Shown: positions 17,529 through 27,500 of the stretch, in pieces
Layout of the letters: every line of letters starts with the position of its first letter
How positions within the stretch are numbered: the first letter of the stretch is position 1
From: Salinimicrobium profundisediminis
Lineage (GTDB): Bacteria; Bacteroidota; Bacteroidia; Flavobacteriales; Flavobacteriaceae
DNA: 64,000 nucleotides
Direction: 5' to 3'
Assembly (NCBI RefSeq): GCF_026241755.1
Contig: NZ_JAPJDA010000015.1
Span: 61,847-125,846, forward strand
The notes under the pieces: model-generated
Databases searched by the model: none
Told to the model about the DNA's origin: nothing
The model's input: the letters and a program-made list of their open reading frames with translations, nothing else
Made by a program: the position numbers and the translations under genes

Positions 17529-19337
17529 ATGAGACCAATAAAATCATTGACAATTGTTAGCCTTCTGTTATTCATTTCTTCAGTTTCATTTGCTTCGAAA
17601 ATAAAGGATGACAGTATATTTATTAGGGTTAACCAGGCGGGTTATCTCACAGCAGATACAAAAGTGGCTATTGCTTTTTCTGAAGCTTCAGTGAAAGGTA
17701 ACTTCAATCTTTATGATGCCGAAACAGGCAAGAAAATTTTCCGCGGAAAAATAGTTCCTTCAGAAGTAAAAGCCTGGGGAACATTTTCTCATTACTACAG
17801 CCTTGATTTTTCTGAAGTAAAAACTCCCGGGAAATATTTTATTAAAGTTAATAATAACCGTTCCAAAAGTTTTGGGATTGGGCGGGAGCATTCTTATAAA
17901 GATTACCATGAAGATCTCATTGGGTTTATGAGACAGCAGCGCTGCGGTTACAATCCATTTCTTGAGATGGTTTGTCATCAGCGTGATGGCAGGACCATGT
18001 ACGGTCCCATGCCCGATTCTACTTTTGTAGATGTTAGCGGCGGCTGGCATGATGCAGGCGATCAGTTAAAATACCTTATTACGTCCAGCAATGCTACCGC
18101 CAGGATGCTGAAAGCTTATGAACTGGCCCCCGATAAATTTGGTGATAAAGTAAATGAACTGGGGCAGGAGCAGCCAAACGGAATCCCCGATGTGCTTGAT
18201 GAAGCCAAATGGGGGCTGGACTGGATCCATAAAATGCATGCCGGCCCCGATATGCTTTTTCACCAGGTCGCCGACGATCGCGATCACCTGGGGATGAAGT
18301 GGCCCGATAAAGATTCTTCAGATTATGGCTGGGGCCCCAACAGTTATCGTGTGGCCTACTTTGCAAATGGAAAACCACAAGGTCTAAGAGAACATAAAAG
18401 CAAAGCTACAGGAATAGCAAATTTAGCCGGTAGATCGGCTGCTGCCATGGCCATTGCTGCCAGAATTTGGAGAGAAGAACTCAATGATCCTGTGTTCGCC
18501 CAAAAATGTGAAAATGCAGCCTTGGAACTATATGCGATGGGAAAAGAGCAGGAAGGGTACCAACAGGGAAATTCTTATGGCTCCCCTTATCGGTACAATG
18601 AAGATACCTGGGCAGATGATATGGAATGGGGTGCGGCCGAACTCTTCAAAAACACCGAAGATCAGGAATTTTTAGAAGACGCCAAACGTTATGCACGCTT
18701 AGCCAATACGGTTTCTTGGACAGACAAAGAGGATGCTGAACATTATCGTTATTATCCATTTATCAATGTTGGTCATTTTGCCCTTTATGAGCATGTAGAT
18801 CAAGAAACAAAAAATGAACTGGCAGGATACTACCGTACCGGAATTGAGCATGCGCTGGAAAGAGGTGCCAAAAATGCCTTCCAGATAGGTGTGCCTTTTA
18901 TCTGGTGCTCCAACAATCTGGCGGTAGCACTTACCACACAAATTATCCTGTACGAGAAAATGACTGGAGACAGTCAGTACCACGATTTTATGCTGGCACA
19001 ACGCGACTGGCTTTTAGGAAGAAATCCCTGGGGCACCTCCATGTTCATGAATATTCCTGAAACCGGCGAATATCCCGAAGATGTGCATACCAGCGTCTGG
19101 TTTCTTACCAAAAAAGAAGTTCCGGGAGGATTGGTAGATGGACCTGTCTATGCTTCGGTTTATAATAGTTTAACCGGGCTCCACCTTGCAGAACCCGACG
19201 AATTCAGCCATTTTCAAAATGATTTTGTAGTTTACCATGATGATTTTGGAGATTATTCTACCAATGAACCCACTATGGATGGAACTGCAGGAGCTATTTT
19301 TATGATGGCTTATTTTGGGGAGCCACAAAAGGAGTAA
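17529..19337 (+). CDS. Glycoside hydrolase family 9 (possible exo-glucosaminidase)
   Basis: 602-aa secreted enzyme: signal peptide to about residue 22 (SVSFAS). An Ig-like CelD-N domain (about 30-115, IRVNQAGYLTADTKVAI) precedes a GH9 (alpha/alpha)6 domain. Catalytic residues are visible: the Asp pair in GGWHDAGDQLKY (about 170-180) and the acid Glu in STNEPTMDGTAG near the C-terminus. Most GH9 members are cellulases, but GH9 exo-beta-D-glucosaminidases from vibrios act on chitosan oligomers. With no other cellulose gene here, removal of de-N-acetylated glucosamine residues from peptidoglycan fragments is the more coherent role. This is an inference from context. Confidence 0.9.
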   Translation: MRPIKSLTIVSLLLFISSVSFASKIKDDSIFIRVNQAGYLTADTKVAIAFSEASVKGNFNLYDAETGKKIFRGKIVPSEVKAWGTFSHYYSLDFSEVKTPGKYFIKVNNNRSKSFGIGREHSYKDYHEDLIGFMRQQRCGYNPFLEMVCHQRDGRTMYGPMPDSTFVDVSGGWHDAGDQLKYLITSSNATARMLKAYELAPDKFGDKVNELGQEQPNGIPDVLDEAKWGLDWIHKMHAGPDMLFHQVADDRDHLGMKWPDKDSSDYGWGPNSYRVAYFANGKPQGLREHKSKATGIANLAGRSAAAMAIAARIWREELNDPVFAQKCENAALELYAMGKEQEGYQQGNSYGSPYRYNEDTWADDMEWGAAELFKNTEDQEFLEDAKRYARLANTVSWTDKEDAEHYRYYPFINVGHFALYEHVDQETKNELAGYYRTGIEHALERGAKNAFQIGVPFIWCSNNLAVALTTQIILYEKMTGDSQYHDFMLAQRDWLLGRNPWGTSMFMNIPETGEYPEDVHTSVWFLTKKEVPGGLVDGPVYASVYNSLTGLHLAEPDEFSHFQNDFVVYHDDFGDYSTNEPTMDGTAGAIFMMAYFGEPQKE

Positions 19338-19341
19338 CGAG

Positions 19342-20373
19342 ATGTATTTAAAGACTCATGCTTATAATCTGGAGCTTAAGAACACCTTTAGGATAAGTCA
19401 TACCTCGAGGGATTTTCAGCCAACGCTCATCGTGGAGCTAAGCGACGGGAAATACACAGGCTATGGAGAGGCTGCGGCAACCTCCTATTACGGCGTTACT
19501 GTCGAAGGCATGGCCAAGAAAATATTGTCTCTCGAAAATGTCATTTTAGAGAACTTACATAAATCGCCTGAAGCACTGTGGGAGATCACAGCACCTTTTC
19601 TTAAAGACAATTCCTTTGCGCAATGTGCGCTCGATATCGCAATGCACGACCTGCATGGAAAAAGGAATAATTTGCCGCTTTATAAGATGTGGGGGCTCTC
19701 TCTTGAGAATATTCCGCTTTCCAATTATACTATTGGGATCGATACTGCGGAAAAAATGGTGCAGAAGATTCAGGAATTTCCGTGGCCGCTTTATAAGATC
19801 AAATTGGGGACCGACCATGATGTGGAGCTTGTAAAAGAGCTTCGGAAGCATACGGATGCCATTTTTAGGGTAGATGCCAATGCCGCCTGGACTGCTGCAC
19901 AAGCCATTGAAAATTCAGTTTTGCTGAAGGATCTTGGGGTGGAGTTCCTGGAACAACCACTTCCGGCTAAAGATGAGAAAGGCATGGCTGAAGTTTATGA
20001 AAAGTCAGTTTTACCTGTTATTGCCGACGAAAGCTGTATTACTGAAGCCGATGTAGATAAGTGCGCCCGTTACTTTCACGGGATCAACATTAAACTCACC
20101 AAGTGTGGCGGCTTAACGCCAGCCCGGCGTATGATAGCCCGCGGGAGAGCTTTAGGACTAAAGATCATGGTGGGCTGCATGACAGAATCTACTGTGGGAA
20201 TTTCGGCAATTGGCCATTTACTACCTTTACTGGATTATGTGGATATGGATGGCGGAATGCTTATCAAAAATGACATTGCCCACGGTGTAAAAGTTTATGA
20301 TGGCAAAACCCATTTTCCCGACAGGAATGGCACCGGGGTAGAACTCTACGAGAATCTAAAACTGAGCTTATGA
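19342..20373 (+). CDS. L-Ala-D/L-Glu dipeptide epimerase
   Basis: Enolase-superfamily enzyme (343 aa). The ATG at 19342 is chosen, with GGAG eight bases upstream; a TTG at 19315 would overlap the GH9 gene. Motifs of the muconate-lactonizing subgroup are the K-x-K of LYKIKLG, metal ligands in RVDANAAW, EQPLP and ADES, the second base in KLTKCGG, and the DMDGG signature near the C-terminus. The DxD motif binds the dipeptide amino group in AE epimerases. The enzyme converts L-Ala-D-Glu from peptidoglycan to L-Ala-L-Glu in the cytosol, as YcjG and YkfB do. Its stop overlaps the next start (ATGA). The NlpC/P60 peptidase two genes downstream would supply its substrate. Confidence 0.92.
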   Translation: MYLKTHAYNLELKNTFRISHTSRDFQPTLIVELSDGKYTGYGEAAATSYYGVTVEGMAKKILSLENVILENLHKSPEALWEITAPFLKDNSFAQCALDIAMHDLHGKRNNLPLYKMWGLSLENIPLSNYTIGIDTAEKMVQKIQEFPWPLYKIKLGTDHDVELVKELRKHTDAIFRVDANAAWTAAQAIENSVLLKDLGVEFLEQPLPAKDEKGMAEVYEKSVLPVIADESCITEADVDKCARYFHGINIKLTKCGGLTPARRMIARGRALGLKIMVGCMTESTVGISAIGHLLPLLDYVDMDGGMLIKNDIAHGVKVYDGKTHFPDRNGTGVELYENLKLSL

Positions 20374-21350
20374 AGCTGCGTCAATTTGGAAATACAGATC
20401 TTTATGTTAGTGAAGTAGGTTTTGGAGCCTGGGCAATAGGGGGTGGCGCCATGGTTGGAGATACAGCCATAGGTTGGGGAGAAGCAGATGACCAGACCTC
20501 CAAAAATGCCATTTTTAAGGCTCTTGACAGAGGAATTAATTTCTTTGATACGGCCGACATCTATGGGTTGGGCCATTCCGAAGAATTGATTGGTAAAACT
20601 CTGGGTAACCGGGAAGAAGTAATTATTGCTTCAAAAGCCGGAAATGTTGCCCGCAGTGGCCAGTTTGGAACAGATTATTCTAAAGATCACATTATAAAAG
20701 CTTGTGAAGCCAGTTTAAAAAGGCTTAGGCGGGAGACTATAGATTATTATCAATTGCATAGTGCCGGGCTTTCTAATTTACAGGATGGTGAATGTACTGA
20801 AGCCATGCAAATGTTGCAAAAACAAGGAAAGATCAGGTATTGGGGATTGTCCCTTAATACTTATGAACCAAACCCTGAGGCAGAATATTTGATGGAGAAT
20901 AAGCTGGGCAGCGGTTTTCAATTGGTTTTAAATATGATCAACCAAAAAGCCCTGCCGCTAACAAAAAAGGCTTCTGAAGCAGGCTATGGGATCATTGCAC
21001 GCATGCCTTTGCAGTTTGGCCTGCTTACCGGAAAGTTTGATACAGGCGCAGAATTCCCCAAAAATGATCACAGGAATAAAAGGCTTACTCTGGAAGTGAT
21101 CGACGCTTATAAAAAAGGGATGAAAGATATTTTGCCCCTATGTGAAAAGTACGGCCTCACCAAGACTGAACTTGCCATGAGCTTTATACTAAGCCATTCA
21201 GAAATCTCTACAGTAATTCCCGGAATAAGAACAGCAGAGCAGGCAGAAAAGAACACCAGGGGCATTACACAACTTCAGGAAGAGGATTTGCAAATGATCA
21301 AAAATGCTGATTTAGATTCATTGATGGAGAAGATCATTCAGCAGGGATAA
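20370..21350 (+). CDS. Aldo/keto reductase
   Basis: 326-aa NADPH-dependent oxidoreductase of the AKR superfamily (TIM barrel). The catalytic tetrad is visible: D and Y in FFDTADIYG, K in IASKAG and H in YYQLHS. The cofactor-binding C-terminal region with VIPGIRTAEQAEKNTRG is present. It overlaps the epimerase by 4 nt and so is translated with it. The substrate is unknown. In this locus it might act on a sugar or on a lactate/lactaldehyde-type product, but nothing in the sequence decides. An internal copy of the dispersed palindrome (20501-20516) encodes SKNAIF. Confidence 0.9.
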   Translation: MKLRQFGNTDLYVSEVGFGAWAIGGGAMVGDTAIGWGEADDQTSKNAIFKALDRGINFFDTADIYGLGHSEELIGKTLGNREEVIIASKAGNVARSGQFGTDYSKDHIIKACEASLKRLRRETIDYYQLHSAGLSNLQDGECTEAMQMLQKQGKIRYWGLSLNTYEPNPEAEYLMENKLGSGFQLVLNMINQKALPLTKKASEAGYGIIARMPLQFGLLTGKFDTGAEFPKNDHRNKRLTLEVIDAYKKGMKDILPLCEKYGLTKTELAMSFILSHSEISTVIPGIRTAEQAEKNTRGITQLQEEDLQMIKNADLDSLMEKIIQQG

Positions 21351-21409
21351 CCGTGTATCGCGAAAGAAGCATTTAATAGTTATAATGGAAATGAATAAAA
21401 TTTAAACTT

Positions 21410-22636
21410 ATGAAATCAATTAGAAATTTCACCTTTTTGGCACTTCTGCTTTCGGTCTCTCTTTACTCCTGCAAAGACAGGGAATCTTCAACTTCCGAAG
21501 AAAATGAAGCAGATCAATATATAGCCGAGGTTAAAGATGAATATGCACCTGATTCCCGCGTAGCGCTTTTCGACATAGAAGCCAGGCAGGAGGGAGATGT
21601 ATATGTACTAAAAGGAGAATCCAACATGCCTGAAGCAGTTTCTACCTTAAAGCAAAAATTGGACGCTCAAAAAATAGCTTATAATGACAGTATAGCCCTG
21701 TTGCCTTCAGCCGATTTAGAAGGAAAGACAGAAGGGGTGGTGAAGATCTCTGTAGCCAATCTCCGCTCAAAGCCTACACATTCTGCGGAATTAGTTACGC
21801 AGGCTACTATGGGAATGCCGGTAAAAGTCTACAAAAAAGATGGTGGCTGGTATTATATTCAAACCCCTGAAGGCTACCTTGCCTGGGTAGATTACGGCGG
21901 AATCACTCCCATGACCCCACAAGAATTGAGCGAATGGAAAGCTACCGAAAAGCTCATCTATCTGCACACTGCAGGATCTTCGTATGAAAAGCCTAATGAA
22001 GACTCACAGGTGATTTCAGATCTCGTTGCAGGAAATGTTCTGGAGCTTGTAGGGGAAAATAGAGGATTTTACGAGGTGAAATACCCAAATGAAAAAACAG
22101 CTTTTGTAAAAAAGGAGGAAGCCCAGGCTTATGAGCAATGGCTTACCACTTTAGAACCTACGGGTGAAAACCTAATCGCAACAGCAAGAGATATGATGGG
22201 TGTGCCTTATCTGTGGGGGGGAACTTCTCCAAAAGGAGTAGATTGCAGCGGCTACACCAAAACCATTTTCTTTCTTAACGGTATGGTCTTACCCCGTGAT
22301 GCATCCCAGCAAATTGTAGCAGGGCAGGAGATCGATTCGGTGAAGAACTTTGAGAATCTTAAGGCAGGAGACCTCCTTTACTTCGGAAGAAAAGCTACAG
22401 ATACAACTTCAGAAAGGATCATCCACGTAGGAATGTGGATTGGAGATAACAAATTCATCCATTCAATGGGCGAAGTACATATCAGTAATTTTGATACCAC
22501 CGCAACCGATTTTGATGAATACAACTACAACCGATATCTGCGCACCAAGAGAGTTCTTGGTACCAATGATGAAAAGATCATCTATCTCGCGCAGAGCGAC
22601 CTTTTTACTGAAGATAATACAGACTTCAAAAAATAA
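21410..22636 (+). CDS. NlpC/P60 gamma-D-glutamyl endopeptidase with SH3 domains, lipoprotein
   Basis: 408-aa lipoprotein (leader ends in LYSC). Two bacterial SH3 domains (about 105-170 and 185-245; VKISVANLRSKPTHSAELV marks the first) precede an NlpC/P60 cysteine peptidase domain (about 255-390). Catalytic Cys is in GVDCSGYTKTIFF and the His in HVGMWIG; the WGG loop before the Cys is present. Characterised relatives such as YkfC and cyanobacterial or Bacteroides SH3-NlpC enzymes cut between D-Glu and diaminopimelate and need a free N-terminal L-Ala. That fits action after the amidases, releasing L-Ala-D-Glu for the neighbouring epimerase. A clear terminator follows. Confidence 0.93.
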   Translation: MKSIRNFTFLALLLSVSLYSCKDRESSTSEENEADQYIAEVKDEYAPDSRVALFDIEARQEGDVYVLKGESNMPEAVSTLKQKLDAQKIAYNDSIALLPSADLEGKTEGVVKISVANLRSKPTHSAELVTQATMGMPVKVYKKDGGWYYIQTPEGYLAWVDYGGITPMTPQELSEWKATEKLIYLHTAGSSYEKPNEDSQVISDLVAGNVLELVGENRGFYEVKYPNEKTAFVKKEEAQAYEQWLTTLEPTGENLIATARDMMGVPYLWGGTSPKGVDCSGYTKTIFFLNGMVLPRDASQQIVAGQEIDSVKNFENLKAGDLLYFGRKATDTTSERIIHVGMWIGDNKFIHSMGEVHISNFDTTATDFDEYNYNRYLRTKRVLGTNDEKIIYLAQSDLFTEDNTDFKK

Positions 22637-22641
22637 CTCTC

Positions 22642-22668
22642 AAAAAGCGGCTTTTCAGGCCGCTTTTT
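22642..22668 (+). terminator. Rho-independent terminator after the NlpC/P60 gene
   Basis: AAAAAGCGGC and GCCGCTTTTT form a perfect stem with a 7-nt loop, ending in seven Ts. It also rules out the TTG at 22669 as start of the next gene. Confidence 0.85.
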
Positions 22669-22710
22669 TTGTCAATTTCAGCCTATAATATTACTTCTAA
22701 ATACTTCGGA

Positions 22711-23616
22711 ATGAAAAACACCGGCCAGTTATTTGTATTACTATCTTTTCTTTGCGTAAACTCACTTTTTGCCCAGGAAAATACCCGGAAAATGCTGAAG
22801 CAAAAGGCAGAACAGCAGCTCGAGGAGATTTTTCACGATTCTCCTGCAATAACAGGCCTGGTAGCCATAGATCTTACTTCTGGAGAGAAGATCAGCTGGA
22901 ATCCTGATGTTCAGTTTCCGCAGGCCAGTGCTATAAAAATTCCGGTTCTTATGGAAGTTTTTAAGCAGGCCAATGAAGGCAAATTTTCCCTTTCCGATCC
23001 TTTGCCTGTAAAGTCAGAAAATCTTGTAGGCGGTACCGGGATCCTGAAACATCTTGAAGATCCTGCACCTTTAAGCATTAAAAACCTCGCAATTTTAATG
23101 ATCGCCCTAAGTGATAACTCTGCCACCAATGCGCTGATTGATCTGGTAGGCATTTCAGAGGTCAATAGCACGCTGAAAAGCCTTGGGGTAAACAACACCC
23201 TTCTACAGCGAAAAATGATGAATTCTGCGGCTTCTGCAAGGGGCGAGGAAAACCTGGCAACACCGGGAGAGGCTGCAAAGATCCTTCAGTTGTTATACAA
23301 TAGAAAATTTATTAATTCTGAAGTCTCTCAGGAGATCATCGAAATCCTGAAAACGACCGGCAGGGAAGACAGCCGACTTGCTGCCGGAATCCCCGAAAGC
23401 ACTTCAATAGCCTTCAAACCCGGATTTATTGACGGAGTTTCCACAGAATGGGCGATTGTTCTATTGGAACAGCGGCCTTATGCCGTTGCCATGATGGAAA
23501 GTTATAAGTTTCCCGGGGAAGCCGAAGAGGTTATGGAAGAGGTGTCAAAAATTCTGTTCAACTATTATTGGAGGATTGGGAGTGCCAGTGAATATGGTAC
23601 CTATGTAAGACAATGA
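22711..23616 (+). CDS. Class A beta-lactamase-fold serine hydrolase
   Basis: 301 aa from the ATG at 22711, which begins a good signal peptide (MKNTGQLFVLL to NSLFAQ). Class A motifs: SxxK in ASAIKIPV, SDN in LSDNSATN and a Glu in the omega-loop region (RGEENLATPGEA). The KTG box is replaced by KPG (FKPGFIDG). This substitution and the simple omega loop suggest a relative of the PF13354 family that need not give antibiotic resistance. A D,D-peptidase or amidase-like role on cell-wall peptides is conceivable in this locus, but a genuine beta-lactamase cannot be excluded. Last gene of the plus-strand block, convergent with the next gene. Confidence 0.85.
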   Translation: MKNTGQLFVLLSFLCVNSLFAQENTRKMLKQKAEQQLEEIFHDSPAITGLVAIDLTSGEKISWNPDVQFPQASAIKIPVLMEVFKQANEGKFSLSDPLPVKSENLVGGTGILKHLEDPAPLSIKNLAILMIALSDNSATNALIDLVGISEVNSTLKSLGVNNTLLQRKMMNSAASARGEENLATPGEAAKILQLLYNRKFINSEVSQEIIEILKTTGREDSRLAAGIPESTSIAFKPGFIDGVSTEWAIVLLEQRPYAVAMMESYKFPGEAEEVMEEVSKILFNYYWRIGSASEYGTYVRQ

Positions 23617-23700
23617 TCAGCAAACAATGATCAATTAGCAGGGAACAAATAACAGGCTCAGAAATTATTGGACTAAAGCCCCTGTGGTGGTAACTTTCTA

Positions 23701-23724
23701 TACCCATGACTGAAGCCATGGGTT
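23701..23724. repeat. Small palindromic element between convergent genes
   Basis: ACCCATG (23702-23708) and CATGGGT (23717-23723) around an 8-nt loop, followed by TATTC. The shape resembles REP-like palindromes seen near REP-associated transposases in Bacteroidota. No transposase is nearby. It could also act as a bidirectional terminator. Confidence 0.45.
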
Positions 23725-23754
23725 ATTCAAATGATTTTTGAATCCTGGGTCTCT

Positions 23755-24552
23755 CTATTTCTGTGGCAACAACTCCAGTACTACCAGGTAGGCACAATGA
23801 TCTGACGCGATTTCATCACAAACCACTTTCTTCTCAAGCACTTTCCATCTGTTTTCAGGAGAAAACATGATATAATCTATCTTTCTTTCAGGTGCGTGGG
23901 AAGGGAAAGTAAATTCTGGAGCTGCTTTGTCATAAGTTGACGTCCACCTTTCTTCAAAAATGTTGATGGTCTCACTCCCGGGAATGTCATTTAGATCACC
24001 GGCTAAAAGGGTTGGGAATTTGTCATTTTTGAGAAGTGAGTTGATCCTTTTTGCCTGTGCTAACCGGTCAGGGCTGTTTTCCACATGATCTAAATGAGTT
24101 CCAATAATTCTGATTGTGTCTCTGCTTCCCAACACCATGTTTGCAGCAACAGCGATTCTCGGTTCTTTGCCAGGAGCACCTGGTAGCGCTATTTTTCCGG
24201 TTTCGAGGAATGTTCCGCGGTAAAACAGAGACTGTCCGTATTCTCCGCCGTCAAAATCCATTGCTTTGGCAAAAATGGAAGACATTCCTGTTTTTAGTGC
24301 CAGTTCAGTATTAATATCCCGCTTCTCGACTCTGTTGGTCCTGAAATCTACTTCCTGCAGGGCAATGATGTCTGGCTGTAGTTCATTGATCACTTTAGCA
24401 ACCACATCAAGGTTATTGTCCCTGTTGGTAGTGGCACCATGAAGAATATTATAGGTAAGAACGCTTACCACCATTTTCTCCTCCCTGGCTTCCTGGCTAT
24501 TCCCTGCAGTACAAAATAAAAGCAAAAGGAAGAAAATTGAGAGATTACGCAT
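23755..24552 (-). CDS. Secreted endonuclease/exonuclease/phosphatase-family hydrolase
   Basis: 265 aa with signal peptide (FFLLLLFCTAGNSQ). EEP-fold motifs are present: VLTYNILHG, IIALQEVDFRTNR (metal-binding Glu), IGTHLDH, LLAGDLNDIPGS (Asp-x-Asn), KIDYIMFS and the catalytic ASDHCAYLV at the end. The family includes nucleases, sphingomyelinases and phosphodiesterases; the lack of specificity motifs leaves the substrate open. It is the last gene of the minus-strand block, 15 nt after a protein with phosphodiester glycosidase and phosphoesterase domains. A role on phosphodiester-containing wall polymers or lipids fits better than DNA degradation, but this is inference. Confidence 0.88.
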   Translation of the reverse strand: MRNLSIFFLLLLFCTAGNSQEAREEKMVVSVLTYNILHGATTNRDNNLDVVAKVINELQPDIIALQEVDFRTNRVEKRDINTELALKTGMSSIFAKAMDFDGGEYGQSLFYRGTFLETGKIALPGAPGKEPRIAVAANMVLGSRDTIRIIGTHLDHVENSPDRLAQAKRINSLLKNDKFPTLLAGDLNDIPGSETINIFEERWTSTYDKAAPEFTFPSHAPERKIDYIMFSPENRWKVLEKKVVCDEIASDHCAYLVVLELLPQK

Positions 24553-24567
24553 AATTACAAAAACAAC

Positions 24568-27500
24568 CTATTCAATATCAAATCTATAAAACCCACCACC
24601 TTTATCCCAGCTGCAAAAGATAAGGGTTTTGCCATCGGGAGAAACTCCTATTCCGCGGGGTTCTGCGCCATCTACTTCTGGAAGTTCGATCGTCCACATA
24701 CGTTGTTCTTTTTCATCTCTAAAATGAAAGGTGGAAGGCGCAATACCACTTGCCCGCACCGCTGCAAAGAGTCGGCCATCTTCCATGATCTCAATGGCAC
24801 TGGAACCCGAAGCTGTACTAACAATATCTTTTTCTTTTTTGTAACTAATTCCGTCTTCAGAACTGAATTTCTGTATGATGGGGCTGCCCGGATCGGGGAA
24901 ATAAAGGGTTTTTCCATCATGGCCCATATCAAAAGTACGGGAGAGGATCCTGCTTTCCAATTCGAGCGTTCTTACCAGCTCAAAGGTCGTAGGATCATTT
25001 ATACTTTGCTTCAGCACATAATTAGGGTCATCTCCAAACAAAGACATTGCATAGATTTCTCCCGAAGCTGAAGCCCTGGGTGCGGTAATCGCCCTTTTCC
25101 CTTCGGGAACCTCCCATACTGCAAGTCCTTCTCCGGTTTTGGCATTGATCTTTATAAGGTGCCGGTTCCTTCCCACCAGGATATTTCCGTCGTTATCTAC
25201 TCCAATGCCATTAACAGGTCGCAGGTTGTACGTTTCCTGGTTGATTTTCACCTCTGTTAAAGGGGAAAAAGGAACATCATCCCCATTGCTGTCTTTGATG
25301 ATCAATCCGCTGTTGTAATCGGCCAGCCATATCTTTCCCATATGATCCCATTCGGCACCATACCCGGCACCTGAAGGATGGATCTTTCCGGAAAATTTCA
25401 GTTTTGTGGCGGGTACTTCAATAAGGTCATCAAGGGGCTGTGTGCTTTTCATTAGCCGCAAAGCTGCGACAGGTCCCGGGCTTATATTTTTACCATCTGT
25501 AGCGGTGACCCTGTGGTAAAATCTCACCGGTTCCCCTTCCGAAGCATTTCCGAGGAAATTAAACCAATCCTGCTCGGTCAATTTTATGCTGTTGCTGCGA
25601 CCGGAATACTGCTGAAAAATGACATTTTTGAAGCCTCTGTCTGTAGCGACTTCATATTTGTAGGAAACAAAATCCCCGTCGGGATCAATTACTTTCTCCC
25701 ACTGTAGTTCGTAAAGTGCTTCCAGGTTACGCAGCCCGTAAATATTCTTTTCCTGATGGGAAGTAATTTGAGGCGCCGGTGGCAATTGGTTATTTTGTGG
25801 GTATAATTGTGCACGAAATGTTCCTGAGGTGCTCTCTACCTGTACGTATAGTGCGCCGACCGATAAATATTCCTGAAGATCACGGCTGGCAGGCATCTCT
25901 CCCGATATTCTGGCCCCACTTCGGCGGGATTTCAGCTTAAGGGAAAGCAGTTTTTTACCTTTTTCGGTATGGCGGCCCAAAAATAGATCGGCAGCTACAG
26001 CTTTTCCAGAGAGATCCTGGAGGGAACCTTCAAAAATGACATTTTTAGAACTAATTTTTGCAAGAACTTTACCAGTGGCTTTTTCTGCTGTTGAAACCGG
26101 ACTAAATATACCTTCAGCAGAAGAATTTACAGCCACATCCTGCCGCAAAATATGACCGTTCACCCCAAAAACTGAAGCTGGCAACTTCTTTTCATCAAAG
26201 ATCTTCATCTTACCGGCATCGGGGGTTTTGATCTCGTAGGTGGTGTAAGCAATGGAATCATTTTCTTTAAAAATGTCCATTATAGTAACCGTGTTGACGG
26301 GTGCATCTTCGAGAGTGAGCCAGCCTCGCGCGCCCGATCCTGCCGCTCCGGTATTAAAAAATTTCAGGTCTCCTCTTTTTCCGGGGTAGTAGGCGTGCTG
26401 GTGCCCGCTAATGTAGGTGTGAACCTTATGTTTTTCAAGGAGGTTTTGCAGTTTTTCGGGCTGCTGGAGTACATTTCCTTTAGAGTCTCTTTCCTGTGCC
26501 ACGCTGTAGAGCGGCATGTGGCCCAAAACAAACCTGTAACCGGCATTTTTTGCTTCCGGAGTTTCAAATTGCTGCTCCATCCAGGCCAGGTTTTCCGAAG
26601 TAATTTCTGAAGATGAGGCATCCCATGAAACAAAAAAGACCCCATCCTTTACGAATGAATAGTAATGAGGAAAGTGGGTCTTATCAATAAAATTTAGGCT
26701 GGGCAAATTGTCGTTCCAGTACCTGGCTGTCATCGCTCTTTCCAGCTTATAGGAGCGTGGGCCGTCGTGATTTCCCAGGGTAAAGGCGAAGGGGATTTTG
26801 GCATTTTTGAGAGGTTGGGCAATATGGTCATCAAAACCTGCCCACATTTTTTTAAGGAGAAGGCTGTCATTAATCCCCATACCAGCCACCATGTCGCCAC
26901 CACAAACCACAAGATCTGGCTGCCATAAGCGTGGAATCCTGTTGATGATGCTGTCTACCTGCCACTCATAATTCGCAGCCCCCAGCCCTGAATTCAAATC
27001 ACTTATTACCGCAATTCTCACATCACCGCGCGCTGGCAACACTGGCGAATTGGTTGTTGCCACTAATCTTATTGCATCGGCAACAAGACTGCCTTCCTTT
27101 CCTGCACCAATGATCTCAAGCGAATCTTTAGCGCCCAGCTGGTAAGTTCCTAAAACGTTCCATTTTCCCTGGGTTTTAAGGCTGCTTTGATCTACATAAA
27201 CCGTATCGCGGTTGTGGGCATGATGTATCACGTAAGCCGCTTTTGAAGTGTTTTCTTCTTCATTGACTGTCCACCAGGCTGCCAACTGGTAATTTTTCTG
27301 CGGAAGGCTGTCAAACTTATAAATAGCCTTGTTGTAATTTAGACCTGCTGAAGTTGTTCGGGAAGGGGTATTTCCGTAGTAATTCACGGCGTTACTGTTC
27401 TTCCAAAGCCCAAATTCGCGATAATTGTCACCGGAAGTATCATAGTAAAAGATTTCTTTTTCTTTAGCCCGAAGTTTTTGGGAAAGCACAAGCGCACTTG

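Noticed and set aside
22669..22710. TTG start for the class A-like hydrolase
   Set aside because: It lies at the T-tract of the preceding terminator, and the ATG at 22711 begins a proper signal peptide.
22711..23616. Antibiotic resistance gene call
   Set aside because: KPG replaces KTG and the gene is embedded in a wall-degradation block; resistance cannot be claimed from sequence.
23701..23724. Insertion sequence end
   Set aside because: Only a single palindrome is visible, with no transposase and no target duplication; kept as a small repeat.
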